64,000 nt of DNA from CAZBJJ01 sp964492245 (GTDB lineage: Bacteria > Spirochaetota > Spirochaetia > Treponematales > Breznakiellaceae). The stretch covers positions 1 to 64,000 of the forward strand of contig CAZBJJ010000006.1 in the NCBI GenBank assembly GCA_964492245.1. Direction: 5' to 3'. Positions 51,870-61,640 of the stretch are shown one piece after another (the stretch's first letter is position 1; each line of letters starts with the position of its first letter). The translations under genes and the position numbers were made by a program. Under the pieces are notes generated by a model. It saw only the letters and a list, made by a program, of their open reading frames with translations. It did no database searches and was not told where the DNA came from.

Positions 51870-53777
51870 ATGGACTCCAATTACAATGCGGGCAATATTC
51901 AAGTATTAAAAGGTTTAGAAGCGGTTCGTAAACGCCCAGGTATGTATATCGGTACAACGGGTATAGACGGGCTGCATCACCTCGTGTATGAGGTCGTAGA
52001 TAATTCGGTAGACGAGGCAATGCAGGGGCATTGCGATTCTATTTTGGTCGTCTTAGAACCCAACGATATTGTGCGTATCGAAGATAATGGGCGCGGTATA
52101 CCGGTAGATATTCACCCTACCGAAAAAATATCTGCCTTGGAAATTTCTTTAACTCGCCTTCATGCCGGTGGAAAATTTGATAAAAATTCCTATAAGGTCT
52201 CTGGGGGTCTACATGGGGTGGGCATTTCTGTGGTAAACGCCCTTTCCACTTGGTTAGAGGCCCGTGTACATCGCGATGGCAATATTCATTATCAGAAATA
52301 TAAAATTGGCGAACCCGAAGCCCCGGTAACCGCCATTGGAGAAACAGACAGGCGGGGTACTACTATTCGCTTTAGGGCCGATGATACGATTTTTGAAACA
52401 ATTACCTTTAATTTTGATGTGCTGGCGAATAGGCTTAGGGAGCTGGCTTTTTTAAATAAAGGCATTAATATTTCCATTGTCGATGAGCGGCTAACTACGC
52501 CAAAGAGGTATGATTTTTGCTTCGAAGGTGGAGTAAAGAGCTTTGTAGAGTATTTGAATCAGAATAAGACTCTTTTACATACGGAGCCAGTGTATATCGA
52601 GGCCAAACGTGACGATGTCGAGGTGGAATGTTCTTTTCAGTATAACGACGGCTTTAACGAAAACATGTACACCTTTGTAAACGATATTAATACCCGCGAG
52701 GGGGGCACCCACTTAGTTGGCTTTAAGTCTGCTCTTACGCGAACGCTAAACGATTATTTAAAAAAATCGAAACATGCCAAAAAGATGGACGAGAGCTTGT
52801 CCGGCGACGATGTCCGCGAGGGGCTTACCGCTGTGCTGTCTATTAAAGTGCCCAACCCCCAGTTCGAGGGGCAGACAAAGACAAAGCTTGGGAATTCGGA
52901 AATTAAGGGCATTGTAGAATCTTTAGTAAATGAGCATTTGACTATTTTTCTGGACCAGCATCCTTCTGTTATAAATAACATTTTGGAAAAATCGATATTG
53001 GCTGCTCGCGCCAGAATTGCCGCCCGGGCTGCCCGGGATGCGACAAGGCGTAAAAATGTTTTAGAGGGGGCAGGGCTTCCGGGAAAGCTGGCAGATTGTT
53101 CGGAAAAAGATCCGGAAAAATGCGAAATATTTATTGTGGAGGGCGACTCTGCAGGGGGCTCGGCAAAGATGGGCCGGAACCGCAACTATCAGGCTATTCT
53201 TTCGCTTTTTGGGAAGATGCTGAATGTGGAAAAAACAAGAATAGAAAAGGTGATGGTGAACGAAAAATTATTGCCCATAATTTCGAGCGTGGGCGCCGGT
53301 GCGGGCACAGCCTTCGATATTTCTAAAATAAGATACCACAAGATTATAATTATGGCCGACGCCGATGTCGATGGTTCGCATATTCGCACCCTCTTGCTCA
53401 CCTTCTTTTACCGCTATATGACCCCGCTTTTGGAGCGAGGCCATGTGTATTTGGCAATGCCACCGCTGTATAAGCTTTCCTGGGATAAAAAGGTATTTTA
53501 TGCCTACGACGATGCCGACAAGGACAGGATTATTGCCGAGTCGGGGAAGGAGCCGGAAAAAATCGCGGTGCAGCGGTATAAGGGTTTGGGCGAGATGAAC
53601 CCGGATCAGCTTTGGGAGACGACGATGGATCCTCTGCGTCGGAGCATAACGCAGATTCATTTAAATGATGGGGTAGAGGCGGAGCGGGTCTTTACCACGC
53701 TTATGGGTGAACATGTAGAGCCGCGTAGAATTTTTATCGAAGAAAATGCGCTATCTGTTGCAAATTTAGACGTTTAA
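51870..53777 (+). CDS. gyrB: DNA gyrase subunit B
   Basis: A 635-residue GyrB. Residues 1-220 form the GHKL ATPase (LVYEVVDNSVDEAMQG, VSGGLHGVGISVVNAL), followed by the transducer and the Toprim domain (FIVEGDSAGGSAK near residue 420; IIMADADVDGSHI). ATG at 51870 (MDSNYN) is the standard start; the longer in-frame reading from 51738 has no ribosome site and lies in the origin region. gyrA begins 12 bases after its stop. Confidence 0.97.
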   Translation: MDSNYNAGNIQVLKGLEAVRKRPGMYIGTTGIDGLHHLVYEVVDNSVDEAMQGHCDSILVVLEPNDIVRIEDNGRGIPVDIHPTEKISALEISLTRLHAGGKFDKNSYKVSGGLHGVGISVVNALSTWLEARVHRDGNIHYQKYKIGEPEAPVTAIGETDRRGTTIRFRADDTIFETITFNFDVLANRLRELAFLNKGINISIVDERLTTPKRYDFCFEGGVKSFVEYLNQNKTLLHTEPVYIEAKRDDVEVECSFQYNDGFNENMYTFVNDINTREGGTHLVGFKSALTRTLNDYLKKSKHAKKMDESLSGDDVREGLTAVLSIKVPNPQFEGQTKTKLGNSEIKGIVESLVNEHLTIFLDQHPSVINNILEKSILAARARIAARAARDATRRKNVLEGAGLPGKLADCSEKDPEKCEIFIVEGDSAGGSAKMGRNRNYQAILSLFGKMLNVEKTRIEKVMVNEKLLPIISSVGAGAGTAFDISKIRYHKIIIMADADVDGSHIRTLLLTFFYRYMTPLLERGHVYLAMPPLYKLSWDKKVFYAYDDADKDRIIAESGKEPEKIAVQRYKGLGEMNPDQLWETTMDPLRRSITQIHLNDGVEAERVFTTLMGEHVEPRRIFIEENALSVANLDV

Positions 53778-53789
53778 AAAGGGAAAGGA

Positions 53790-56437
53790 ATGTCAGAAAA
53801 CACTGGAAAAATTATTCCCGTTGCCATTGAACAGGAAGTAAAGACCTCGTATTTAACTTATGCAATGTCGGTCATTGTAAGCCGGGCCCTGCCGGATGTG
53901 CGGGATGGGCTTAAACCTGTTCACCGACGGCTTTTATATTCAATGGACGAGCTGGGCCTAGGCCCCACGGCGGCCACAAAGAAAAGCGCTAGAATTGTTG
54001 GCGATACCATGGGCAAATACCACCCCCATGGCGATGCCGCCCTGTACGATGCCCTGGTCCGCATGGCCCAGGATTTTTCTTTGCGCTATCCATTGGTAAT
54101 GGGGCAGGGAAACTTTGGCTCTATTGATGGGGACCCGCCTGCGGCAATGCGCTATACCGAGGCAAAGCTTTCGCGCCTTGGAAATGAGATCAATCAGGAT
54201 TTAAAAAAAGAGACGGTAGACTTTGCGGCAAACTATGACGAAACTTTAAAAGAGCCCAAGGTATTGCCGGCAGCCGTTCCTAATCTTTTAATAAATGGCT
54301 CAAGTGGCATTGCAGTTGGTATGGCCACAAATATGGCCCCGCACAATTTGAACGAGGTCTGCGATGCAATTTGTTACTATATAGAAAATCCTGAATGTAG
54401 TGTCGAAAACTTAATGAGCTATGTAGCTGGTCCGGACTTTCCCACAGGGGGTATTATCTATGGGCGACAGGGCATTAAGGATGCCTTTAAGACCGGCCGG
54501 GGAAGGGTTATTGTTCGGGGCAAATTTACCATCGAGACCTCTAAGACGGGCAGAGAGGCCATTGTTTTTAACGAAATACCCTATCAGGTTAACAAGGCAA
54601 ACTTGCTTATAAAAATTGCCAGCTTAATACGAGATAAGGTTATTGATGGTATATCGGATTTGCGCGACGAATCGGACAGAGAGGGTATGCGCATTGTCAT
54701 TGAGCTAAAGAAAAATGCCATTGCGAAAGTGGTTTTGAATCAACTGTTTACCCGCACCGTTTTGCAGTCCAGTTTTAGCATTCACAACCTGGCCTTGGTA
54801 GATGGCCGGCCGATGTGCCTGAACCTTAAAGACATGATCCACTATTTCGTGGAGCATCGGGTGGATGTGGTTACCCGGCGCACTCGGTACGATTTGCGCA
54901 AGGCGGAGGAGCGGGCCCATATTTTAGAGGGCCTCGTTATTGCCCTGGCCAATATCGACGAGGTGGTTGCTATTATTAAGGCCTCGCGCGATACCGATTT
55001 GGCAAAGACAAATTTAAGCAAAAGATTTTTGCTTTCCGAAATACAGGCCCAGGCGATTATTGATATGCGTCTTGGCCGTTTAACAAGTTTAGAAGTAGAA
55101 AAGCTTAAAAACGAATTGGAAGAGCTTAAAAAAATTATTGCCTATTATAAATCGCTTTTGGCAGATATAAACAAATTGCGGGGCGTTATTATCGATGAGA
55201 CCCGCCAAGTGGCGGCAAAGTTTGGCGATGCCCGGCGCACAGAAATTGTCCACGACGAGGTGGAGTCTATCAATTTGGAAGACCTTATCAAAAAAGAGGA
55301 AATGATAATCCTTATTTCCAATGTGGGCTTTATTAAGCGCGTGCCGGTTTCTGCCTATAGGAGTCAGGGTCGTGGGGGCAAGGGGATGAATACGGCCCGC
55401 CTTATCGAGGACGATTTTATCGATCAGATCTTTGTGGCTTCTACGCACGACCATGTGCTGTTTATTACCACTGTTGGCAAGGCATATTGGCTAAAGGTGC
55501 ACGAAATACCAGAGGCATCGAGGACGGCCAAGGGTAGCCACATTAAGGCCCTCTTGCCGGTGGAGGCCGAGGAAGAGATTTCGGCAATTGTGCGCATTAA
55601 AGAGTTTACCAATACGGATTATCTTTTTATGGCTACGGCGCGCGGTGTGGTTAAGCGGGTGGTTACCGATCAGTTTATAAACGCAAAAACTCGGGGCATT
55701 ATTGCCATTAAATTGGACGATGGCGATAAATTGGTTAGCGCCCTGCTTTGCGAGGAAAACGACGGCATTCTACTGGTTTCTCGCAGTGGGCGGGCTTTAA
55801 GTATCGATTCTAACCAGGTGCGGGCAATGGGTCGGGCTTCTCGTGGGGTTAGGGGTCTGCGCCTTGCTGGCGACGACGAGCTTATTGGGGTCTGCCGGGG
55901 GGTCGAGGGCGAGAAGATCCTTGTGCTCTCTGAGTATGGCTATGGGAAGCGAGTTGAGTTTTCCGAGTTTGTGGTGCATGGCAGGGGCACTGGTGGTCAG
56001 CGAATTTACACAATTACCGAAAAAACGGGCGAGCTGGTGGGCTGCTTAAATGTTGCCGAAGGCGATGAAATTATGTGTATTACCAGCCAGGGTAAATCTA
56101 TAAAGCTTACCGTCGATGAAATTAGCACCTTTGGGCGCACAGCCTCGGGGGTACGCATTCTAAACATTGATAGGCCCGACTTTGTTGTGGGGGTTGATCG
56201 CATTGTTAAAGAAGATGATGAAGATGATGGCACCAGCGAAGCTGATGGCACCAGCGAANNNNNNNNNNNNNNNNNNNNNNNNNNNNNNNNNNNNNNNNNN
56301 NNNNNNNNNNNNNNNNNNNNNNNNNNNNNNNNNNNNNNNNNNNNNNNNNNNNNNNNNNTGATGGCACCAGCGAAGCTGATGGCACCAGCGAAACTGATGG
56401 CGCCAGCGAAGCTGGTGGCGAATTCGACTTTGATTAA
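53790..56437 (+). CDS. gyrA: DNA gyrase subunit A, interrupted by an assembly gap
   Basis: Residues 1-490 form the breakage-reunion domain: the catalytic Tyr is in AAMRYTEAKLS (near residue 120). The C-terminal domain contains the GyrA-box-like segment RGGKGMN. The helix 4 quinolone-binding region reads YHPHGDAALYDALV, so the E. coli Ser83 position is Ala and Asp87 is kept. At about residue 815 an acidic hexapeptide repeat (ADGTSE) begins and 100 N interrupt it. The reading frame downstream fits a gap length of 2 plus a multiple of 18, and then the protein ends GGEFDFD at 56437. The gene is therefore probably intact. The start follows AAAGGA. Confidence 0.92.
56223..56410. repeat. 18-bp tandem repeat in the gyrA tail
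   Basis: The unit gctgatggcaccagcgaa encodes ADGTSE. Two units precede the gap (from 56223 and 56241) and three follow it (partial from 56359, then 56375 and 56393). The units differ by one or two bases. Confidence 0.9.
56259..56358. other. Assembly gap of 100 N
   Basis: Exactly 100 N, the usual placeholder for a gap of unknown size. It lies within the 18-bp repeat, so the assembler failed to resolve the copy number. Confidence 0.98.
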
Positions 56438-56478
56438 AAACGACACTTCGCCCACCTTGGTGGGCTGATAAAAAAAAG

Positions 56479-56514
56479 GAGGCTGAGTGCTTTAATGCGC
56501 CCAGCCTCTTTTTT
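56479..56514. terminator. Bidirectional terminator between gyrA and metK
   Basis: GAGGCTG/CAGCCTC plus an inner GTGC/GCGC extension with one mismatch and a TTTAAT loop. It is flanked by six T on the plus side and seven A on the other. It ends at the first base of the parS site. Confidence 0.85.
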
Positions 56515-56529
56515 GTTTCACGTGAAACA
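56514..56529. promoter_or_regulatory. parS chromosome-segregation site
   Basis: The 16-bp palindrome TGTTTCACGTGAAACA matches the bacterial parS consensus TGTTNCACGTGAAACA at every fixed position. It lies about 4.7 kb from the oriC candidate, within the range where parS clusters occur. ParB would bind and load SMC here. It sits between the gyrA terminator and the metK stop. Confidence 0.88.
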
Positions 56530-56536
56530 TTTTGCA

Positions 56537-57712
56537 TTATTTAAGGTTTTTTAGTATTTCATCAACTTTATCGGTTTTTTCCCAGCTAAAGCCATCGCGG
56601 CCAAAATGCCCATAGTTGGAAGTCTTTTGGTAGATGGGGCGTTTGAGATCGAGGGTTGAAATAATGCCTGCAGGACTGAGGTCGAAGACCTTGTTAATTA
56701 CGCTTTCAATCTCTGTCTCGGGGACAGTGGCGGTGCCAAAGGTTTCGGCCATGACCGAGATGGGAAAGGGCACCCCAATGGCATAGGAGAGCTGGATTTC
56801 GCAACGGGAGGCCAAACCGGCTGCCACAATGTTTTTTGCAACATAGCGGGCCATATAGGCGCCAGAGCGGTCCACCTTCGAGGGGTCCTTGCCCGAAAAG
56901 GCACCACCCCCATGCCGACCCATACCCCCATAGCTATCTACAATAATTTTACGCCCCGTAAGACCACTGTCGCCATGGGGACCGCCACGCACAAAGCGAC
57001 CAGTGGGGTTAATATGGAACACGGTATCCTGGGTTAAAAGACCGGTGGGCTCTAAAACAGGGCGAATAATCTGTTCTATGATGGTTTGGTTTAATTCCTC
57101 TTGCTCAACATCCTCGTCGTGCTGGTGCGAAACGACGACGGCCTGTATATTTTGGGGCTTAAAGCCCTGGTATTCCAAGGTAACCTGACTTTTTGAGTCT
57201 GGGCGCAACCAGGGAATTTTACCAGATTTGCGAAGCTCGGTAGCGTGAATAAGAAGCTTGTGGGCAAGGATAATGGGGGTGGGCATGAGCTCGGCAGTTT
57301 CGTTACAGGCAAAGCCAAACATCATGCCCTGATCGCCAGCGCCCTGAAGGCCCGCATACTTTTTAAGGCCTGTGCCCGAGACGCCCTGGCTAATATCGGG
57401 TGACTGGTCGTGCAATGTGTTTAAAACCGCCATGGATTCATAGTCCAGGCCATAGGCTGCCTGAGTATACCCAATGTCGCGGGCCACGGAGCGGGCGACG
57501 TCTTGGATATCCACATAGGCATCGGTGGTAATTTCGCCTCCCACTAAAATCATGCCAGTGGTGGCAAAGGTTTCGCAGGCAACCCTGCTTTGTGGATCCT
57601 GCCGCAGGCATTCGTCCAATATGGCATCGGAAATCTGATCGCAAAGCTTATCGGGGTGGCCCTCGCTAACCGACTCCGAGGTAAATAAGTAGTTTCGTTC
57701 AGAACTGGACAT
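56537..57712 (-). CDS. metK: S-adenosylmethionine synthetase
   Basis: A 391-residue MetK that makes SAM from methionine and ATP. Standard motifs: FTSESVSEGHPDKLCDQISD (residues 10-29), the ATP region GAGDQGMMFGFACNET (near residue 123) and the P-loop-like GGGAFSGKDPSKVDRS (near 268). The start follows GGAG. Its 3' end is 8 bases from the parS site. Confidence 0.97.
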   Translation of the reverse strand: MSSSERNYLFTSESVSEGHPDKLCDQISDAILDECLRQDPQSRVACETFATTGMILVGGEITTDAYVDIQDVARSVARDIGYTQAAYGLDYESMAVLNTLHDQSPDISQGVSGTGLKKYAGLQGAGDQGMMFGFACNETAELMPTPIILAHKLLIHATELRKSGKIPWLRPDSKSQVTLEYQGFKPQNIQAVVVSHQHDEDVEQEELNQTIIEQIIRPVLEPTGLLTQDTVFHINPTGRFVRGGPHGDSGLTGRKIIVDSYGGMGRHGGGAFSGKDPSKVDRSGAYMARYVAKNIVAAGLASRCEIQLSYAIGVPFPISVMAETFGTATVPETEIESVINKVFDLSPAGIISTLDLKRPIYQKTSNYGHFGRDGFSWEKTDKVDEILKNLK

Positions 57713-57776
57713 CTTTTAAAACTCCTGATGATAAAATAAAAGGTAGACCACGGTCCAATTTCGACTATAGCGAATA

Positions 57777-60700
57777 TCAGGGGCTTTGTATACTTGTAAA
57801 AATATCAGTCTGAAGGTCTAAAAGGGCTGGCAGAAGTTGGCGGCGACTAAAGCGAGATAGACTTACAAGACCCTGTTTTACTTGGCTGCCGGTGTTGGTA
57901 TCGAGAAGCTGATATGCGATAGAAGTGCTGCCCAAGCTCAGTTTAAGCTCGTGTCGGGCCCCAGGCTCAATGCGAAAGCCAATATGGCCTATAAGGCGCC
58001 TTGTCTTTCGTATGTGGGCGGCAGACCCCGCTTCCAGAATGATATCGATATTGACCGGAAGGCGAATGCCCTGTTGCAAAAGAGCCCCCGGGTTGAGGCT
58101 GTATAAATAGGATGCTGCCGAACTTTTACGCTTGGCCAGAAAAACCCAAGACTCCTGCAGGCTGTCCCGCTGCCAAACCTGGTCCAAAAAAGGCAGAAGC
58201 TTTAAAAGCTCTTTTTCGTTTTTAGCTAGGCGCGCCAATTCGCTTTTATATATAAATTCTTTTTGGGGAATGCTCTGCAGTTCCAGCTCTGCTGCCCGCT
58301 GTAAATATTTTTTTGCCCGCCGGGGGTGGCGCTCGAGGGCCCCGTAATAATCCTTGGCCGCCTCAATTTCCATTCCCTCTTTTTGCCAGGCAGTAGCCGA
58401 TTTAAGGGCAGATTGATTGCTCAGCAATAAATGATATTCGGCTTTAACTATATAGGTAAACCATGAATATATGTTTTTAAGGGCAGAAAAAATATGTAGG
58501 GGCGGGGAAAAGCGAGAACGCCGGGCCATGCCAGAGTAAATTTCGTAGGCGGTGTAATGCAGGTTGCGCAGATGCTGATGCAAATCTATGCCATAGTTGT
58601 ACATCCAGGCCATGTTTTCGTTCGAAAAAACGGGTAAAAGCCAATTCAGTGCCTGCTCTAAATCGCCCATTTTCAAATAGGCCGTGGCAAGAGAGATTTT
58701 GGAAAGCGGCGAGGAATCGGACTCGTAGCCCAGGTAGAGCTCGTTTAAGGCCTGGGTAAAATCTAAATTCATCATATGCATTTCGCCCTTGGCCAAATGC
58801 CCCGAAGGCCTATCGAAGGCCTCTATCGATTGCACGGTCTGTTCATAGGCCTCTTCGTGGTGTAAAAAGCGATTGAGCAAAATTGAATAATTATAGTGGC
58901 CCACCGACTGTACAAGTAAAGAGCCCATTCTTATGCTTTCTTCTATTGAGGCCTGATAATATTGTTTTGCCTCGTCGAATTTTTTTAAGTCGCCATACAG
59001 GGTGCCAAGGGTCATATTAAACCAGGAGGAGTCGCCATAATCTTTGATATATTCCTCGATTAGGGCAATAGCGCTGGCCGAGCGGTGAATTTTATAATAG
59101 GCCCAGGCCAGGTCCCCAACATAGTCGTTGTTATCTGGCTCTAGTGCGACAAGCTTTTCCAGATAGCTAACGGTGTCGTGTTCCAGATTGATATTTCCAG
59201 CAGTATTGGCCAGCCGATACAGAAGCGCCTTGTTTTCGGGCTCCAGGCGCTCTGCTGCTAAATATTCCTTCCAGGCCAGGCGGTAAAGTTCTTTATCGTG
59301 GTAAATATTGCCCAGTTGTATGGGGAAGCGCGCTTCGTGCGGGTATCTTTTTTTTCCCATTTCTAAAAGTTGGAGGGCACGATCCCAATAGGCGCTATCG
59401 ACAGATTTTTTGGCCTCGGCCAAGATTTCATCGACACTATTTGGAATAATGTCGTTTTCGCTGCCTGCCAGGCTATCTGCCGAAAGCTCCCCGGAAGAAA
59501 TAAATGCAGAAAGCAAAACAAGGACAAGCAGGCGGCCTCTTCCTTTGCGCCATCGCCCTAAAAGGAGGGCAGGAAGTAGCCAGGGCAAGAGTCTTTGGGC
59601 CCTGCTGTGCACAGAGGCAAGGGCAGCAGAAAGGGCCCTGTAGGCCTTAAAAACATCGGTATTCGAGGGCTTTAAAGCCTTGGCAAAAAGTATTTCCTCT
59701 CTGACCTGGAGCAGTTGGAAGAATGCGGCGGATAGCTCTTGGGGCAGGCGCTTGGCAAAGGAAAAAAGACTCTCCTTATGGCCAAGGCGGTAACCGGCCC
59801 AGCGCAGACGGCGCAGAGCATGGGAGAAGAGTAAATTTGCCACCGCCTTGGCCCTTTTGCGCGAAGGCCTGAGCCAGCTGGCCAGCTTTGCGCGCAGGAA
59901 AAAATGGGTTCGCAGCAGTAGTACAAGAAGGGCATATAAAAGGCCAATGAGCAGGGCTGCGTAGTTGACGATTAAAAGCCTTGCCTGGTGGGCAAGCTTA
60001 TGGAAAAAATCCTGGGCTACAAGCTCCTCTTCGTCCCAGCGGGCTTCAAGGTTTTCGCGATTGCTAAGTATTTCCTCCATCAATTGAGAAAGAAGACGGG
60101 GATCTACGCCCGAAGAGAAATTGAACTCTTCGTTGGCGGCAAGGGTTTGACTGGTTGGGTCGTATTCTATCCACCCATAGGAGGGAAACCAGACCTCTAC
60201 CCAGGCGTGGGCCATATCGGCGCGGACAGGGTAATAGGAAAGAGTGTTCGATTTTGGGTCTATTACAAAGCCAACAGCCACCCGGCTGGGAATGCCCAGG
60301 CTTCGCAGCATCAGACACATGGCAAAGGCGTAATAGGTACAATAGCCTTTTTTGCTATTGAATAAAAAATGATGTAGCTGCCGCCCGTCTTTGGCAATAC
60401 CGGGTTTTAAACTATAGCTGTACTCGCCGTATTTTAAATACTCGTAGACAAGGCGAATGGCATCCCAGGTATTCTCTGCCGATTGGCTTATCTCTTTTGC
60501 CAGTGCTTCAATTTCCCGGTCCTGCCCATATTCTAAATACTGCTCGCTATGTTCCAGCTCCCGTATTGAATAGGGGGTATCGAAAAGCTCGAAGCTCAGG
60601 GCCTCGCTGGCCAGGCTTATAACCCGGTAGGCGGCCGAAAATGAGGAGGCGTTCCAGGTTTTATAGGGAACAATTTCGCTTGGCCGGTTAATAGCAACAA

Positions 60701-61640
60701 GGGCCTTTGGGTCAAAATTTACCATAAAAACTTCCTGCTCAATTTCTTTTTGCATAAGGTATGTGGGCTGCTCTATGCTCGTGGGGCGGTTGGGCAATTG
60801 GGCTGGCTGTTCGGCGAGGTCGAAATGGGAATCGACATAAAACCCCGCCTTGGGCGAATAGCCAGAAAGAATAAAGCGACGCAGAAGTTTGTGCGATTCG
60901 TCATCGCCCTTGTGCACAATGAGTACGAGGTCGTCGTTTAAGCTAATTTCGCTTTCCAGCCGTAGGAAGGCTGAAAAATCAAATTGAAAAAAATTGGGCT
61001 GAATAAGGCCGCCCCCCGACTTGCTTGCCCTATCTTCCATGGGCCTAATGGCAAATACTGCAATGATAAGGGGAAGCAGGATGGAAAAAAGCACAAATAG
61101 GACAAGCTCCCTTCTTTGCCCCTGCCTCTGCGCAAACCAGGTATAGCCCAGTGCAATAAAAAAACTGGCCGAAAAGGCAAAGAGGAAGATGGCCAGAACA
61201 ATGGGGCGAGAATATAAAAAGAGCGACTGGGGTGGGCGGAATTGAAAAAAAACATAGAGCAGTGGGGGTAGGGCCATCAATTCAAAACGAACGGCCTTTA
61301 TCGAATGGGCCTGGCTGGCAAAAAGGGCTGCCCACAACATGCTGGCCAAATTGATAAAATAAAAGCGCTCAAAGGCCAGTAATAGGAGGTCGCTGGCAAA
61401 GAGGTTAAAGGCTGCATAGAGCAAAAAGGGAAGGGCTAGGCCAAGGGCGGCTTTAAATACCGCCCTCAGGGCTGTTCGGGCAAGTATATAGCCCGCAAGA
61501 CTTGCAGCTAAAAACGAGAGCAGAAAGAGCTGGACATTGAAAAAATGCTCGGTTAAAAGTTGTAATTGAAATAAAAAAGCAGCAACAGGAAAAAGGCGGG
61601 AAATAGCGACTCGCCTATCAATATTGAAGGATTTCTGCAC
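57777..61640 (-). CDS. Membrane transglutaminase-like protein fused to TPR domain
   Basis: A 1287-residue protein. Residues about 1-200 have several membrane segments. A periplasmic transglutaminase-like core follows with the Cys in KKGYCTYYAFAMCLM (near 432), His in DMAHAWVEVWF (near 478) and Asp in IEYDPTSQ (near 493), the papain-like triad. Another membrane segment (near 565) comes next. From about residue 760, TPR-like helix pairs (for example AWKEYLAAERLEPENKALLY) continue to the C-terminus. The start is GTG 61640 with AGGAG 6 bases upstream. It is third in the moxR-DUF58 operon. Substrates are unknown; protein crosslinking or cleavage in the envelope is possible. Confidence 0.85.
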   Translation of the reverse strand: MQKSFNIDRRVAISRLFPVAAFLFQLQLLTEHFFNVQLFLLSFLAASLAGYILARTALRAVFKAALGLALPFLLYAAFNLFASDLLLLAFERFYFINLASMLWAALFASQAHSIKAVRFELMALPPLLYVFFQFRPPQSLFLYSRPIVLAIFLFAFSASFFIALGYTWFAQRQGQRRELVLFVLFSILLPLIIAVFAIRPMEDRASKSGGGLIQPNFFQFDFSAFLRLESEISLNDDLVLIVHKGDDESHKLLRRFILSGYSPKAGFYVDSHFDLAEQPAQLPNRPTSIEQPTYLMQKEIEQEVFMVNFDPKALVAINRPSEIVPYKTWNASSFSAAYRVISLASEALSFELFDTPYSIRELEHSEQYLEYGQDREIEALAKEISQSAENTWDAIRLVYEYLKYGEYSYSLKPGIAKDGRQLHHFLFNSKKGYCTYYAFAMCLMLRSLGIPSRVAVGFVIDPKSNTLSYYPVRADMAHAWVEVWFPSYGWIEYDPTSQTLAANEEFNFSSGVDPRLLSQLMEEILSNRENLEARWDEEELVAQDFFHKLAHQARLLIVNYAALLIGLLYALLVLLLRTHFFLRAKLASWLRPSRKRAKAVANLLFSHALRRLRWAGYRLGHKESLFSFAKRLPQELSAAFFQLLQVREEILFAKALKPSNTDVFKAYRALSAALASVHSRAQRLLPWLLPALLLGRWRKGRGRLLVLVLLSAFISSGELSADSLAGSENDIIPNSVDEILAEAKKSVDSAYWDRALQLLEMGKKRYPHEARFPIQLGNIYHDKELYRLAWKEYLAAERLEPENKALLYRLANTAGNINLEHDTVSYLEKLVALEPDNNDYVGDLAWAYYKIHRSASAIALIEEYIKDYGDSSWFNMTLGTLYGDLKKFDEAKQYYQASIEESIRMGSLLVQSVGHYNYSILLNRFLHHEEAYEQTVQSIEAFDRPSGHLAKGEMHMMNLDFTQALNELYLGYESDSSPLSKISLATAYLKMGDLEQALNWLLPVFSNENMAWMYNYGIDLHQHLRNLHYTAYEIYSGMARRSRFSPPLHIFSALKNIYSWFTYIVKAEYHLLLSNQSALKSATAWQKEGMEIEAAKDYYGALERHPRRAKKYLQRAAELELQSIPQKEFIYKSELARLAKNEKELLKLLPFLDQVWQRDSLQESWVFLAKRKSSAASYLYSLNPGALLQQGIRLPVNIDIILEAGSAAHIRKTRRLIGHIGFRIEPGARHELKLSLGSTSIAYQLLDTNTGSQVKQGLVSLSRFSRRQLLPALLDLQTDIFTSIQSP

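Noticed and set aside
56359..56470. Alternative gyrA ending with MAPAKL repeats
   Set aside because: This arises only by counting the placeholder N as real bases. The other frame continues ADGTSE repeats and ends GGEFDFD with a stop at 56435-56437.
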